Shown: positions 46,042 to 57,132, counted from the stretch's first letter. The stretch: 64,000 nucleotides of DNA from Phaseolus vulgaris (GCF_000499845.2 NC_023756.2:32269660-32333659), one strand, 5' to 3'. Translations and numbers: made by a program. The notes: generated from the letters alone by a model not told the origin.

Positions 46042-46119
46042 CTTGATCCTCTGTTTACTGTCCTTCTCCCAGAAATTAAAAGCACCGTCAAATCCGGCAG
46101 TAGCAAAAGTGTGATGCAC
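46042..46119 (-). pseudogene. Captured exon resembling RAE1 mRNA-export factor
   Basis: A 78-bp open exon with CAG before it and a GT donor after it. It encodes 26 residues, including VHHTFATAGFDGAFNFW and KDSKQR. This is the wording of one WD40 blade of plant RAE1/Gle2, a nuclear-pore-associated export factor with a seven-bladed propeller. The full protein has about 350 residues, so this is a fragment. No neighbouring RAE1 exons were found. It lies inside a CACTA element between the transposase gene and the 5' terminus, the expected place for captured host DNA. F for the usual S in AGSDG and E for D in FWDKD suggest drift after capture. Identity is from memory of the family. Confidence 0.7.
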
Positions 46120-46681
46120 CTGAAAGCCAAGACATAAAATCAGATCTTACATGAAGGCTATCATTGATGCAAAAATCTTGGGATCTTAAAACAGTCATAG
46201 AGATTATTGTTGAAACAGTTGAAGATGAGGTAAGGTCACATGCTGATGTTCTTTTTGGATGAACAAAGAAAAAGAGTAGCAGATAGAATGAAGGGAAAGA
46301 ATTAAATAAATCATTGTTTTGATCCTTTTAGAGATTTAGGGTCACTCATTAACTTCTACAAAATGAAAATGACCATACTGGTTTATCAGAAGTGGAACAA
46401 TTTAGTCATTTATTAACACCATACTTTTTTAATCTAAAAAACAAAATTGATTTTTTAGGGATAAAAATGGAGTTTTCCAAGAAGAAGAAAAATCAGTTTT
46501 GTTTTTATAATTCTTTCATCTGTTTTCTCTTTTACTTTTTATATTAAAGAGTATCATGTTAAGCATGAATGAAACTTGACAAATTGAGTAGAGAATGTTA
46601 ATATATGTTTATCCACAAAAACACTAATAGTTGCAAGCAATGAGTAATGTCAGTTCAATTGTTAACATTTGATTTGATTAG

Positions 46682-47218
46682 GTGGGATTGAACTCTGAAG
46701 GAGCAGGTTCATCCGTTCAAGGCCCAACTATGACTCCAGTGAATTAATACAATCAATTTCCTCTAACTCAGAACAATAATTTTCCTCTGTATGTCTTCCT
46801 ATCCATCTATATTACTGATTGTGCAGTCATTATATATTCTCCTTCTTAACAACTTATGCTGTATCATTTTTCTACATTGTTGTGTTGTAGGATACATGAT
46901 CTTGGTCAGCACAACCAGCAAAACACAAACAATCAGCAGCAGTCATCCCAGTATCCAGGCTGTTTTCAGCAAAACTCTGTGAGTTTAAGCTTCTTTAAAA
47001 ACTTGTTTCAATACTGTAATGTAGATGGTCTACATGAACTATCTTTTATATACCAAGTTGATATCATTATTGTTGTCTATGATAACTCATAAGCAGGTGG
47101 AGACTCTAGCAGTAGGGAATGAGGCACCAAATAGCCATTTCATGACTAACCAAATATCTCCAGTGTTTGCTCACAACAATCATGCTATGAACCCTCACAG
47201 TTCCTGGAATTCCCAGAG
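46682..47218 (+). pseudogene. Captured three-exon gene fragment, N/Q-rich, unidentified
   Basis: Three plus-strand exons (46682-46788, 46891-46978, 47097-47218) have GT-AG borders and keep one reading frame across both introns: 107 + 88 + 122 bases, phases agreeing. The product has LNSEGAGSSVQGPTMTPVN, then QHNQQNTNNQQQSSQYPG and SPVFAHNNHAMNPHSSWNSQ. One stop (TAA near 46745) lies where CAA would give Gln. It has no recognised domain; low-complexity Asn/Gln/Ser/His stretches suggest a nuclear regulatory protein, which is inference only. It runs opposite to the RAE1-like exon, so two host loci may have been captured. Confidence 0.65.
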
Positions 47219-47372
47219 GTAAATTACTTATACTCGTAGTTATTTGAATATGTAGACAAATCTTAAACTATTACTTGTCTTATTTGTATAAGAATGAATT
47301 TATGTCAGTTTGTATAATTTATAATTTTATATAATTTTATATATTTGTATAATTATATATGCTACACTTAAG

Positions 47373-47484
47373 GTGAACTAACTATCCATGGACCGCAAGC
47401 ATAGATATGCCCAAGCAACCTACTAGAGGTTGCCAAGCCATTAATAAAGGCTATCCAAAACTTATTGATGGATAGTTAGTTCAC
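47373..47484. repeat. 112-bp segment with 17-bp perfect inverted ends
   Basis: GTGAACTAACTATCCAT at 47373-47389 is exactly complementary to 47468-47484. The interior is unremarkable. It could be a tiny fold-back element or a hairpin; no target duplication is evident. Confidence 0.75.
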
Positions 47485-48711
47485 TCTTGTCTGGTGCAAT
47501 GCTATGTGGTACAACGTTACGGGCCTGGTCTTCAATCATAGGTTTCAACTTAAGTTCACTTACTAAAAGGTAGATGAAATCGTAAGAAAAAACTTTTAGT
47601 AGAAACCATTAAGATGGACCTTACCCTATTAATTTTAAATTTGATTTATGATAGAGCCTAATTATCCATCAGTGTCCTAATCCAAATGAGATGACAAATG
47701 AACTAGGAACACATATGGGGTGGTTTGGCTTTTAATAGGAATTAGACAAGCTTCTTGTATGAGCAAAGGTCTCGATTTTTCTAAATTTCAGGACCACCAT
47801 CATATACTTATGATGTTTATTTAAAAACATAGTGCAGAATAAGAAAATAGTGCAGAATTGAAAACAAATGTGAAAACATAATGACTGGACAAACTGGATC
47901 AGAAACGGAGAAATGAAAACAAATGGTTGGGATCCTTTTTTTTTTTTTTTTTTGAGCTGGAGCAGATTTAACTATGAACCTATAGCAACCCTTGTACACA
48001 TAGCTAACCATAGATCAAACAAAGACCATCAAAAGGAGCCTACAGGACTGCCTAATCAACAGCTAAAACCAAACAGATTATAAAGCTAATAACCGTACTG
48101 GCTATAAGCTTTTCAAAGCTCCCGGGCCTCCACAATAAACCATCCTTTACTGTAGCCTATGATCAATTGGTTAGAATTACTTCCTATATAAATGCTGCTC
48201 TAAAGGACTTGAACCTGCAGTATAAAGTTACTAGAAATCTAACAGCTTTTGGACTCAAGCCACCATAGCGTCATGAGCAGCAAGCAGACCCTTTCTTACA
48301 CATGTACTATTTGGACTCAGATTCTAACATCTCCAGGCCTCTCTTATTCCAAGTACCATAAACCAGCTCCATGCTAACATAAACTTAACTCACCTTTGAC
48401 CCTGCACTCCCCTCTTTCAAGCCACCAGAACCTCCAATCTATTCCGAAGTTACTAGACCCCAGATTTAACAAAATCCTCAACATTTTTATTTCAGTCAAG
48501 CGTTAGGGATTATGCTTCAACTACTGATTCAAATAAGCAACTCAGAAAATCAATGCCAACTAAAGAAATCGACAATGGAAACAGAGAAAGGATAATGAAA
48601 AAAAGAGAAAAATCGATGGTGATGACGGTGGTGTTGCGTTCGCCGGAGAGAACAATGGTGGAGCGTATAGGGGCGTGAGAGAGAGAATATGTACTGAGAA
48701 GAGGAAGAAGC
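47485..48711. other. Non-coding interior of the large CACTA
   Basis: No supported gene. A T run of about 20 bases near 47935-47954 could be the A-tail of a minus-strand retroposon, but no body was identified. The last 150 bp before 48712 and the first 200 bp after 50517 are A/G-rich and belong together once the solo LTR is removed. Confidence 0.45.
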
Positions 48712-50517
48712 TGTTGAAGATGGTTGCTGCCCCTTCAAGATTGTGTTTGATGAAGACCTATATGTAGTGTTTGATGAAGTCTTATATGTACATTTCACTT
48801 GTATTTTGCTTTGCTTTAAGTGTGTCTTAGCTAGTGCTTAGAGGTTGTCTAAGAGTGGGCTTTTTGCTTAGTAACTCACCTCATAACCACTGGCCATGTG
48901 ATAAGAACAAGCATAAGTTTTCTTAAACTGTTTTTCACATGTTTTACACAAAAACACGTTTACTGCATAAAAATAAATCTGTTCTTTTCTAAATAAACAG
49001 ATTCATTTTTTCACTGATGCCTTGGCTAAGTCTTGTAAAAATTAGATTTTGTGCATCAGGTATTTTGACTAAGTCTTCTTCTTTTCAAAACGACTGAGTT
49101 TTAAATAGTTAAACTTTCTCTGTTTTCATTTTGAAAAATAAATCTGTTCATCTGTAAATGAATAGATCCTTTTTGCCTCTGGTGCCATGTCAAGCTTAAA
49201 CGTTTTTCAGTTTTATCTCAGCCCCAGAATGGTTGACTAAGTCTCCTCACTTAACAAATTCTCTAACTGCTTTTGAAAATAAATCTGTTCATTTTATTTT
49301 CAATCTGTTCATTTTATAACAGCTTTAACTGTTTTTCAAAAATCTGTTATAAGTTGGCTTTCTATAAAATGCAAACTTGTTTCTGAGATTAATAACAATT
49401 CATACATTTGCAAAAACAAGTTTTGACAGCAGAGAGTTAAGTGTTTACAAAGGATTAGCATTTGTTCTTCAAAGATTTCGAAAATCACAAAGTGCTTGTT
49501 CTTGGTTTGGTTCAAAAGCTTGGTGTGAGGTGCAGCTACTGTTCTAGCAATCTTGCCTACTGGTTTAAGGCAGATCTGTGTATCCTTAATTAGGTGTAGT
49601 CGTTTCACATCTCTATCTTGTAATAGTTTGGTTGAACACTCTTCTTGATAGGTGTTCTTGAAGAGTGGGTGTGTGTGTATGCTGAAATAGGTTTTTTTCA
49701 GCAAGAGTACCTAAGTTCTTGTAGGTTTCAAGAACAGTGGGAATTGTACTTGGTTGTACTGTGTGTTAGTGATTTCCACCTGTTGTTGGTGAAGACTGGA
49801 TGTAGCTCAGTTGAGTGAACCAGTATAATTGCTTGTGTTCATTCTCTCTCTCTCTCTGCAATTTCGTTTCTGCATAATTGATAAAACAACAAAGAAATAA
49901 ATTTGTTCAATTGAAAATAAATCTGTTCTTTCTGGGCACTGTGCATACTGTTCTTGATTTCTTAAAAAGGTGTTTGAATCTGATAAGAACATATATAATC
50001 TGCTAAAAACCATTGGAACAGATTGACTGTGATAGGCTGCTCAAGAAACTGTCAATGCTATTAATTGAACCTTAAACAAATTGCTTAAAGTTGAAGCTTG
50101 CTGTTCTGTGATTCATTGTTCTTAATTTCTGGAAAATTGCTTGACATCAAGAAGAACACTCATAGTCTGTTAAAAGCCACTGGAACAGCTTGTTTGCAAA
50201 GGTCACTCAATTAATTAGCATGCTATCAATTAAACCTTAATCACTTGCTTGAAATTGAAGCTTGCTGTTTTGTGTTTCACTGTTTTTCAAATCTGATATT
50301 TGTGTGTGTGCTGCTGGAAATTCTCACTGCATAATCTTGTGATTAACCTTGCTGAAGTAAAAGCTTTTCAAACAAAAACAGTGCTGAAATAAATTTGTTC
50401 ATTTTTACATAAATCGATTTATTTTCTGTAAAACTGTGTTAAACACTGTTTCTGCGAGAAAGTTTTAAAAGGTCAATTCACCCCCCCTCTTGAACTTTGG
50501 CACTATTAAACCCAACA
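48712..50517 (+). mobile_element. SIRE-type Ty1/copia solo LTR (1806 bp)
   Basis: It starts TGTTGAAGATGG and ends with CCCCCTCTTGAACTTTGGCA...CCCAACA, like the SIRE LTR ending at 34171. The flanks are GAAGC (48707-48711) and GAAGA (50518-50522), a target duplication with one mismatch. No internal region is attached, so it is a solo LTR left by LTR-LTR recombination. It contains a CT microsatellite (about 49840-49857). Confidence 0.8.
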
Positions 50518-51441
50518 GAAGAAACAAATTACCGTGGTGAAGCAGCAAAAGCAGGTTCGTGGTGGAGCAGCAGAAGCAGATCTGGTGGAGGAGGAGAAAC
50601 AGGTCCGTCGTGGATGAGAAACAGGTCCGGTGGAGGAGAAGCTCTATGGTAGAGGATGAGAAGTACCGTGGAAGAGGAGAATGAGCTTTTTAGTCAAAAG
50701 TTGGAAAAAGTGTGAGTATTTTCCTGAGGTTTGAAAATACTTCTTTGGAAAAGTAAAAAAAAAGATAATTTTTATTTTTTTATTAAAAATATTTATATAA
50801 AATAAATAAAAATTAATTAATTTTAATTAAATAAATATTTAAAATTAAGAATATTTTTAAAAAAAATTGTATGTTTAAACTTACATTTTCAAAAACTTTA
50901 AGAATTTAGTTATCAAATATATTAAAATTATTTTTTAAATTATTTTAAAAAAAAATTAATTATATTTATTTATTGAAATTTGAGAAAATTTAAAATATTT
51001 TATTGATGTTTTACAATAAACATTTCAAACTTAGTGAAAATTAAAAAAATTCCATTATTTTGATGAGATTTTGGAATAAATTAATGAAACTTAACAAAGG
51101 TTAAAAAGCCTCAACTATTTTGCAGAGGTTTTAAAGTAAACCTTTGAAAATTAACTAAGGTTAAAAAACCTCCGTTATTTTGCAGAGGTTTTGAAATAAA
51201 CCTATGGAAATTAATGAAGGTTAAAAAAACCTCAGTTATTTTGCAGAGTTAATGAAGGTTAAAAAAACCTCCGTCATTTTGCCAAGGTTTTATAATAAAC
51301 CTTTGGAATTTAAATAAGGTTAAAAAACCTCCGTTATTTTGTTGAAGTTTTAGAAAAAAACCTCCATTAATTAAATCAATTCCTAAGGTTATGTTAATTT
51401 CCGCTAAATAACCTCCACTAAAACCTTTTTTTCTTGTAGTG
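50518..51441 (-). repeat. 5' terminal region and subterminal repeats of the large CACTA
   Basis: 50518-50700 is GGTGGAGGAG-rich and may be an untranslated exon region. 50750-51050 is AT-rich. From about 51060 to 51370, units of about 60 bp read TTTTGCAGAGGTTTT then AACCTCCGTTATTTTG in both orientations. The last 40 bp form the terminus ending CTTGTAGTG. Confidence 0.8.
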
Positions 51442-51444
51442 TTT

Positions 51445-51585
51445 CTATTATTGTTAAATGATTTTTAAATTGGTGTCTAATTAGCAACCAAGGTTTTTAC
51501 TACCAATTATTTAGATTCTAAATTTGGTAGTAAAAACTTTGGTTGCTAATTAGACACCAATTTAGAAATCATTTAATAATAATAG
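51445..51585. repeat. Palindromic core of the miniature CACTA-like element
   Basis: CTATTATTGTTAAATGATTT and GGTGTCTAATTAGCAACCAA on the left are mirrored by TTGGTTGCTAATTAGACACC and AAATCATTTAATAATAATAG on the right. This gives a near-perfect 140-bp hairpin with a short AT-rich loop near 51510. Confidence 0.85.
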
Positions 51586-51704
51586 AAACTAATTTAGAAA
51601 CTAAAATTTTTTAGTCTCTAAAATGGTCTTTAATTTAGTCACTATAACAACTAATTAATTTTGGTCTTTAAAATTGATTTCTATTTCATGATTTTCTTGT
51701 AGTG

Positions 51705-52140
51705 TATTTGAGGTATGCATCTCAAATGTTTCATTATATATAAAGGATAGCCATAGAGTTCTCAACCAAGTATCATATGGGCAGAAACAACAGCAAAGAT
51801 GAAGAAAAAAAAGATGAAAATATATGTTTTTTCAAGAGTGAGGATATTGATCTTAAAATCAAATGAAGGAAGTACCAAAGGTATATGATTTCTGGTTACT
51901 CAAATTCAACACCTATGTTAGTTTCTACATTTTTATGTTAGTTGTTTTTTCTTATATATTTTCTGGATTAGGACAAAACTTCTTGACTGAGGGGATAAAC
52001 TTATGATAAAGAGGGTTGAAGCTTCTTTCTGAATCGGTTAGTTTCTACTTTTTCTTTTAGCGTTCAGTGTGGTATATGTAGATTTTGCCATCTAAGATTT
52101 TTACTTCTCTTCTTCTAATTTATATCACCGACATGTTTAT
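51705..52140. other. Short flank between elements
   Basis: AT-rich sequence flanking the miniature element and the Tat-like copy C. No exon could be supported. It continues at 63931 after copy C. Confidence 0.45.
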
Positions 52141-52939
52141 TGTACCGCCCTGGTAGTCGGAAGTGATGACGTGGCATCAAGCTACAGTATAGGCGTGTTG
52201 ACAAGGCGCCAGGTTGGCAGAAGGGAAGGAAGTCGGGGGGCTCGTGTAGTCGCCAGTTATTAAATTGGCGTGTTCCGATTTCCAGCATACCAGAATCGGC
52301 GATCACCAGGTTAAAGATGAAGTCGCCAGATGTAGACTCAGGCGACCTAGTGATTGGAGATCGCCAGAGCAAGCACATCGCCAGAGATGAAGGTGGTGCA
52401 GATTATGAAGGCGGCCGGCGAGACCACAGGGAAGGTGTATGAAGGCCCCCTAACTCGCCAGTTCCAGTAGAGATCGCACTCCCAAGTTAGCTATGCACTG
52501 GGCAGCACCATGCATAAGTAACTTAGCCAAAGAGAGAGTCAGAAGCAGCGCCCAAGTCAAGGAGCCTCCGGATGATGGCACGTGTACAGTTGGATGCGAG
52601 CCACGTGTCCAAGTCTGTAACTGCTAGGAGAGAGAAAGCAACCAGGTATATAAGAGTTCTTAACGAACTTTCTGAGGTACGCACGTTCAGATTATACTCT
52701 TTACGCTTGCGAGTTCTAGAGCTTACTGTGAGAGAGAATTTGCACGGTTCTTGTTCTCTTTGTATTTGGTGATTCGGTCACTGACTTGGGCGTTGGAGTG
52801 CGATCGGCCGCAGCGGCGCCGCTCTGTTTCTTTGCAGGTTCTTGAGGTGGATCTCGAAGAGGAACAGAGGTTCGAAGCGGTGCGCACGTCGATCCTTTGA
52901 CGAGGCAGTTTCCAGCGTTCCGGTCAACAGGCAGGATCA
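52141..52939 (+). repeat. 5' LTR of Tat-like copy C
   Basis: It begins TGTACCGCCC and ends GGCAGGATCA. It contains the promoter motifs listed at 52579-52653. Confidence 0.95.
52579..52653 (+). promoter_or_regulatory. LTR promoter: two G-boxes and a TATA box
   Basis: CACGTG at 52579-52584 and 52602-52607, then TATATAA at 52647-52653. The layout is conserved in copy B and in the 3' LTR (TATATAA near 63651). G-boxes bind bZIP and bHLH factors in plants; transcription would start about 30 bp after the TATA box, before the primer site. Confidence 0.7.
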
Positions 52940-53321
52940 TCAGGCGCCCACCGTGGGGCCGTGTAAAACTTGCTCCCATCCACAACGTGAGTTCTTGGAG
53001 GTTTTCGAAGTTTTCCGCGTGGTTGTGTGCTGGTGCAACCATCGCTCGCTGTTTGCTTGAGATTTGTTCGGTGAATTCGCGTTTTACACCGCTCGTCTGG
53101 GTTTTCGATCGGTGAAGTGAGGTTTTCCTGCTGTTTACGCGTAATTTGTTCGGTGGAGTTTGAGTCCTTTCGCTCGTCTGGTTGTCCGTGGGGAAGCGGT
53201 GGTTTCTGGCGAAGTTGTTCTTGAGTTTTCTTGCGCAGTTTCGCACAGTTTTCTCCGGTTGATCGCTGAATCGATCGTGGTTGAAGTGTCGCTCGCTGCA
53301 TTCTGTGATTCGCTGAGTTTC
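52940..53321 (+). other. Primer site and leader of copy C
   Basis: TCAGGCGCCCACCGTGGGGCC (52940-52960) directly follows the LTR, the Tat/Athila-type primer region. The remaining leader is open in the gag frame from 53160, but the gag ATG is placed at 53322 because copy B shares MRKMRS from there. Confidence 0.82.
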
Positions 53322-56300
53322 ATGAGAAAAATGAGAAGCAATCGCTCAAGTCCAGTTGCGCCCGTTGCTGCCCAAGGCGCCGCTGCCATGACCATGGCGC
53401 AGATGGCAGAGATGATGCGTTCGTTGCAGGCAACTGTGGAAGCCTCATGCATAGAGCAGGCGAGAATGCATGAGGACCTGGTCGCCTCTCGCGCCAGGAA
53501 TGAGGAGCTCAGCAAGGTGACTGAGGAGCTGCGACAAGCTCTTCAGGAGCAGCAAGGGCGTTCTTCTGCTGAGGAGGTGGCGCCGTCATCGCCACCTCGT
53601 GTTTTCCCTATGCCTTTTGTTCAGGCGATTACTGACACGCCTATTCCTACGAGAGTGGTTCCGGTTAAGGCTGTCTTTACCGGCGTGGAGGATCCAGAGG
53701 CCCATCTGACCACGTTCCATACGCAGATGATGCTGTCGGGAGGGTCAGACGCCGTGTATTGCAAGATGTTTGTAAGCACACTCCAGGGAACGGCGTTGGA
53801 GTGGTTTGTGAGCCTACCTAACGGTCACATAACCAGCTTTCAGCAGTTCTCGAAGGTTTTCGTCGAGCAATACATCGTGAACAAGGCACTGCCCAGGGTG
53901 TCTTATGATTTGTTTGATATAAGGCAGTACCAGGGAGAGTCCCTCAGAGACTACCTGAATCGCTTTGGAGCGCAGATGGTCAGATCGCCGACCAAAGATG
54001 AAGAAATGCTGGTCTATGCATTCAAGAAGGGCGTGCTGCCAGGACCATTCTGCGAGGCCTTGATCAGGGCTCACCCTGCCACGTTTGCTGAGGGCAGGCG
54101 ACTCGCGGTGGCTCACATCGCCGACGAAAGTGAGGTCGCTGAGAAGAGAGGGAGCGTGGCTCCCGCTAGGCCACGCGCCCAGACCAGAATCCAGCCGCAA
54201 AGGGTGCTGGAAACAGCGGCGGCGGCCAGGAAGGACCAGAGGACTCGCCATCCTTACGATAGGAGGAACAAGGGAAGGAGCCAGGGGCGCCAGCAGCCAG
54301 CACGCCGGGAATACAATCGTCCGCCTAAGCACAAGTTTGTTATGGGATTGGCGGACCTGATCGCCATTCCCAATATATCTGCTAGGTTGAAAGCGCCTGA
54401 GAAGGTGGGCGACAAGGTGCTGGGACCAAAGCCAGACGCCTGGTGCGAGTTTCACCAGGGCTTTGGCCACACTCTGGACTCGTGTTTGTCCTTAGGGTAT
54501 CAGCTCGATGATCTGGTTAAGAGCGGGTTCCTAAACGACTATCTGCTGGATAGGAGGACGGGGGGAGCGTCGAGTTCCCAGCCGGCAGGTGGAGAAGCCC
54601 AGCAACACGAGATGCCTATCCACGGGGAAATCCACACCATTGCAGGAGGCTTCTCAGGTGGTGGATGCACCGCATCGCAGAGGAAGAAGTACGCGCGATC
54701 GGTGATGACAGTGGATATGTTTGAAGATCACTCGCCGGAAGTGGACATTACGTTCACTAAGCAGGATCTTCGGGACGTTGTGCCTCATGACAACGATCCC
54801 ATAGTCATTTCGTTGGTTACGGCGGGAAGGAAGGTCCACAGAGTTCTGGTGGATCAAGGAAGTTCGGCAGATGTGATGTTCTGGCCGACTTTCACGCAGC
54901 TGGAGTTGCCCCTTGACCAGCTAAGGCCCTATGGAGGGTGCCTATATGGGTTCGCTGGTGACCAGGTGGAGGTCAGGGGGTATATTGAGCTGAGAACCAC
55001 GTTTACAGATGAGGTTGGTTCGAGGACGGAGAAAATCAAGTACCTCATCGTGAACGCTCCTTCAGCCTACAACATCCTGTTGGGAAGGCCCACGCTTAAC
55101 AGGATAGGCGCAATCCCGTCGACCCGGCACATGAAGGTAAAGTTGCCGTCTATGGAAGGGGTGGTGATCACGATCAAGTCTGATCAGAAAGAAGCGAAAA
55201 AGTGCTATGAGAATAGCCTGAAAAACAAGAGATCAGTAAGTTATGTAACGACCACCCCACCTCCCGGTGTGAAGCCCAGATCGACGGTAGCGGAAGAGAC
55301 CGTCGGAAGGGACGTGGAGATGGTGGACGCCGAGCTGGGGGAGGGGAACGTTGGCCTGGAGGAAGAAGAGGCACGGAATCGCCCTGAGGAAGAGAGAGAA
55401 CAGGGAATCGCCAGGGCGGTGATCGCCCGAGAATCCAGGCCAAAACCTGTCGAGCAGTGGCTCGAGAAAGAGATCGGGGGAAAAATCTTCAAGCTGGGAA
55501 GATCTCTGGAGGTTGAGCTCCAGGACCAGATCGCCAAGGTGATTGAGCGGCATCTGGATGCGTTTGCATGGTCCGCTTCGGACATGCCCGGAATTGATCC
55601 CGACTTCCTGTGCCATCATCTGGCGATGGACAACTCGGTGAGACCAGTGCGACAAAGAAGAAGAAAGTTCAACGAGGAGAGGAGGCAGGCGATCAAGGAC
55701 GAAACACAGAAACTCCTCGCTGCAGGCCACATCAGGGAAGTCCAGTACCCTGAATGGCTGGCAAATGTCGTACTGGTGAAGAAGAGTAACGGGAAATGGC
55801 GCATGTGCGTCGATTTCACCGACCTGAACAAAGCTTGCCCAAAGGATTCGTATCCTTTACCAAGCATAGATGCCCTGGTCGATAGTGCTGCAGGGTGTAA
55901 GTTGCTGAGCTTCCTGGATGCCTTCTCGGGATATAATCAGATCAAGATGCATCCCATGGATGAAGAGAAGACAGCCTTCATGACGGAGAGATCGTGCTAT
56001 TGCTATAAGGTGATGCCGTTTGGGCTGAAGAACGCGGGGGCCACATACCAGAGGCAGATGGATCGAGTACTTGCACCAATGCTGGGAAGGAACGTGCAAG
56101 CGTACGTCGATGACATGGTCGTGACCTCGCCGGAAAAGAGCAAGCACGTTGCTGACTTGGAAGAATTGTTCACGACGATCGCCAAGTTCAGATTAAAGCT
56201 CAATCCGGAGAAATGCATTTTCGGCGTGGATGCTGGAAAGTTTTTGGGTTTCCTCTTGACTGAAAGAGGAATAGAAGCCAACCCAGACAAGTGTGCCCGC

Positions 56301-56354
56301 CGGTTCTATGCAAACCGCTGGTGGGAATCCCTCTCAGGTTGTATGTTGCTGTAA
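53322..56354 (+). pseudogene. gag-pol: Tat-like gag, protease and reverse transcriptase (open until an internal deletion)
   Basis: About 1010 codons from the ATG at 53322. Gag (residues 1-330) has a coiled-coil region QEQQGRSSAEEVAPSS and the core FTGVEDPEAHLTTFHTQMM, LEWFVSLPNGHI. CEFHQGFGHTLDSC near residue 375 is a zinc-knuckle-like C-X2-H-X4-H-X4-C. Protease: VLVDQGSSADVMF near residue 510, where DQG replaces the usual DTG or DSG; copy B has it too. Reverse transcriptase: KWRMCVDFTDLNKACPKDSY, MPFGLKNAGATYQR, and YVDD at residue 928. After NPDKC (about 56296) some 200 bp present in copy B are missing and the frame shifts, ending at 56354. The lost part is the RT connection before RNase H. 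Confidence 0.9.
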
Positions 56355-57132
56355 CTGAGAGGGCGGTGAGTGCGGTGCTCGCCCAGGATCAAGATCAGGC
56401 TCAGAAGCCTATTTATTTTGTGAGCAAGGTGTTGCAGGGCCCAGAAACGAGATATCAGGCCCTGGAGAAGGCTGCACTGGCTGTGGTATTTTCGGCGAGG
56501 AGGTTGCGCCACTACTTCCATAGTTTCACAATACTGGTGATGACTGACCTGCCCATCCAGAAGGTCCTGAAGAAACCTGACGTTGCGGGAAGGATGGTGA
56601 AGTGGGCAGTAGAGTGGTCAGAGTTTAATATTAAATATGAGCCCCGAGGCCCGATCAAGGGGCAAATCTTTGCAGATTTCGTGGTCAAGCTCTCATCTGA
56701 GGCAACGCGAGTTGAAGGGGACGATTTCCGTTGGGTACTCTCGGTGGATGGATCGTCGAACCAGCAGGGTAGCGGTGCTGGAGTCATTTTGGAAGGACCC
56801 AACGGCGTGCTGATCGAACAATCTTTGAGATTTGCATTCAAAGGCAGTAACAATCAAGCAGAATACGAAGCGCTGATCGCCGGGATTTTGCTGGCCAAGG
56901 AGATGGGAGCTAGGGTGCTGATGGCTAAGAGTGACTCGCTGCTAGTCACAGGGCAAGTAACAGGCGAGTTCCAGGCCAAAGATCCACAAATGGCGGCCTA
57001 TCTGGAATATGTGCAGGAGTTGAAGAGTTCTTTTGCCTCCTTTGAAGTAGTGCATGTGCCCAGAGAGCAGAACACCTGAGCTGACTTGCTAGCTAAGCTC
57101 GCCAGTTCAGGCAAGGGGGTAGGCAGAGGACG
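56297..57132 (+). pseudogene. Tandem RNase H domains of copy C
   Basis: The frame resumes at PPVLCKPLVGIPLRLYVAV. The first domain (QDQAQKPIYFVSKVLQGPE, LEKAALAVVFSARRLRHYF) corresponds to the normal gypsy RNase H and appears degenerate. The second begins RWVLSVDGSSNQQGSGAG, with the active-site D in VDGSS, E in AEYEALIAG and D in AKSDSLLV, plus DLLAKLA near 57085. This matches the extra archaeal-type RNase H of Tat elements. TGA at 57077-57079 interrupts it just before ADLLAKL; copy B has TGA at the same codon. A G run (57115-57119, five G against six in copy B) then shifts the frame into integrase. Confidence 0.87.

Larger units (their letters stand above)
37082..51441 (-). mobile_element. 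Large CACTA (En/Spm) transposon with both transposase genes
   Basis: Termini are CACTACAAG at 37082 and CTTGTAGTG at 51441; TTT is duplicated at 37079-37081 and 51442-51444. Genes run on the minus strand, so 51441 is the 5' end. The order from the 5' end is: subterminal repeats, captured gene fragments, TNP2-like gene, Transposase_24-like gene, 3' subterminal repeats. A SIRE solo LTR lies inside. The total is 14360 bp. The coding genes carry few defects and may have been active recently. Confidence 0.9.
36961..51704. mobile_element. Miniature CACTA-like element, interrupted by a large CACTA
   Basis: Long inverted ends, CACTACAAGAAAATCATGAA at 36961 and its complement ending at 51704, are flanked by TAT (36958-36960 and 51705-51707). 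Only 36961-37081 and 51442-51704 belong to it; removing the insert gives about 381 bp. The sequence resembles a non-autonomous element with extended complementary ends. The large CACTA sits in it with target duplication TTT. Confidence 0.85.

Noticed and set aside
48550..48798. Minus-strand open frame of 82 codons
   Set aside because: It crosses the boundary of the solo LTR at 48712, so it is an accidental fusion.
53814..54470. Minus-strand open frame of 218 codons across gag
   Set aside because: Shadow of gag; codon pattern and homology belong to the plus strand.
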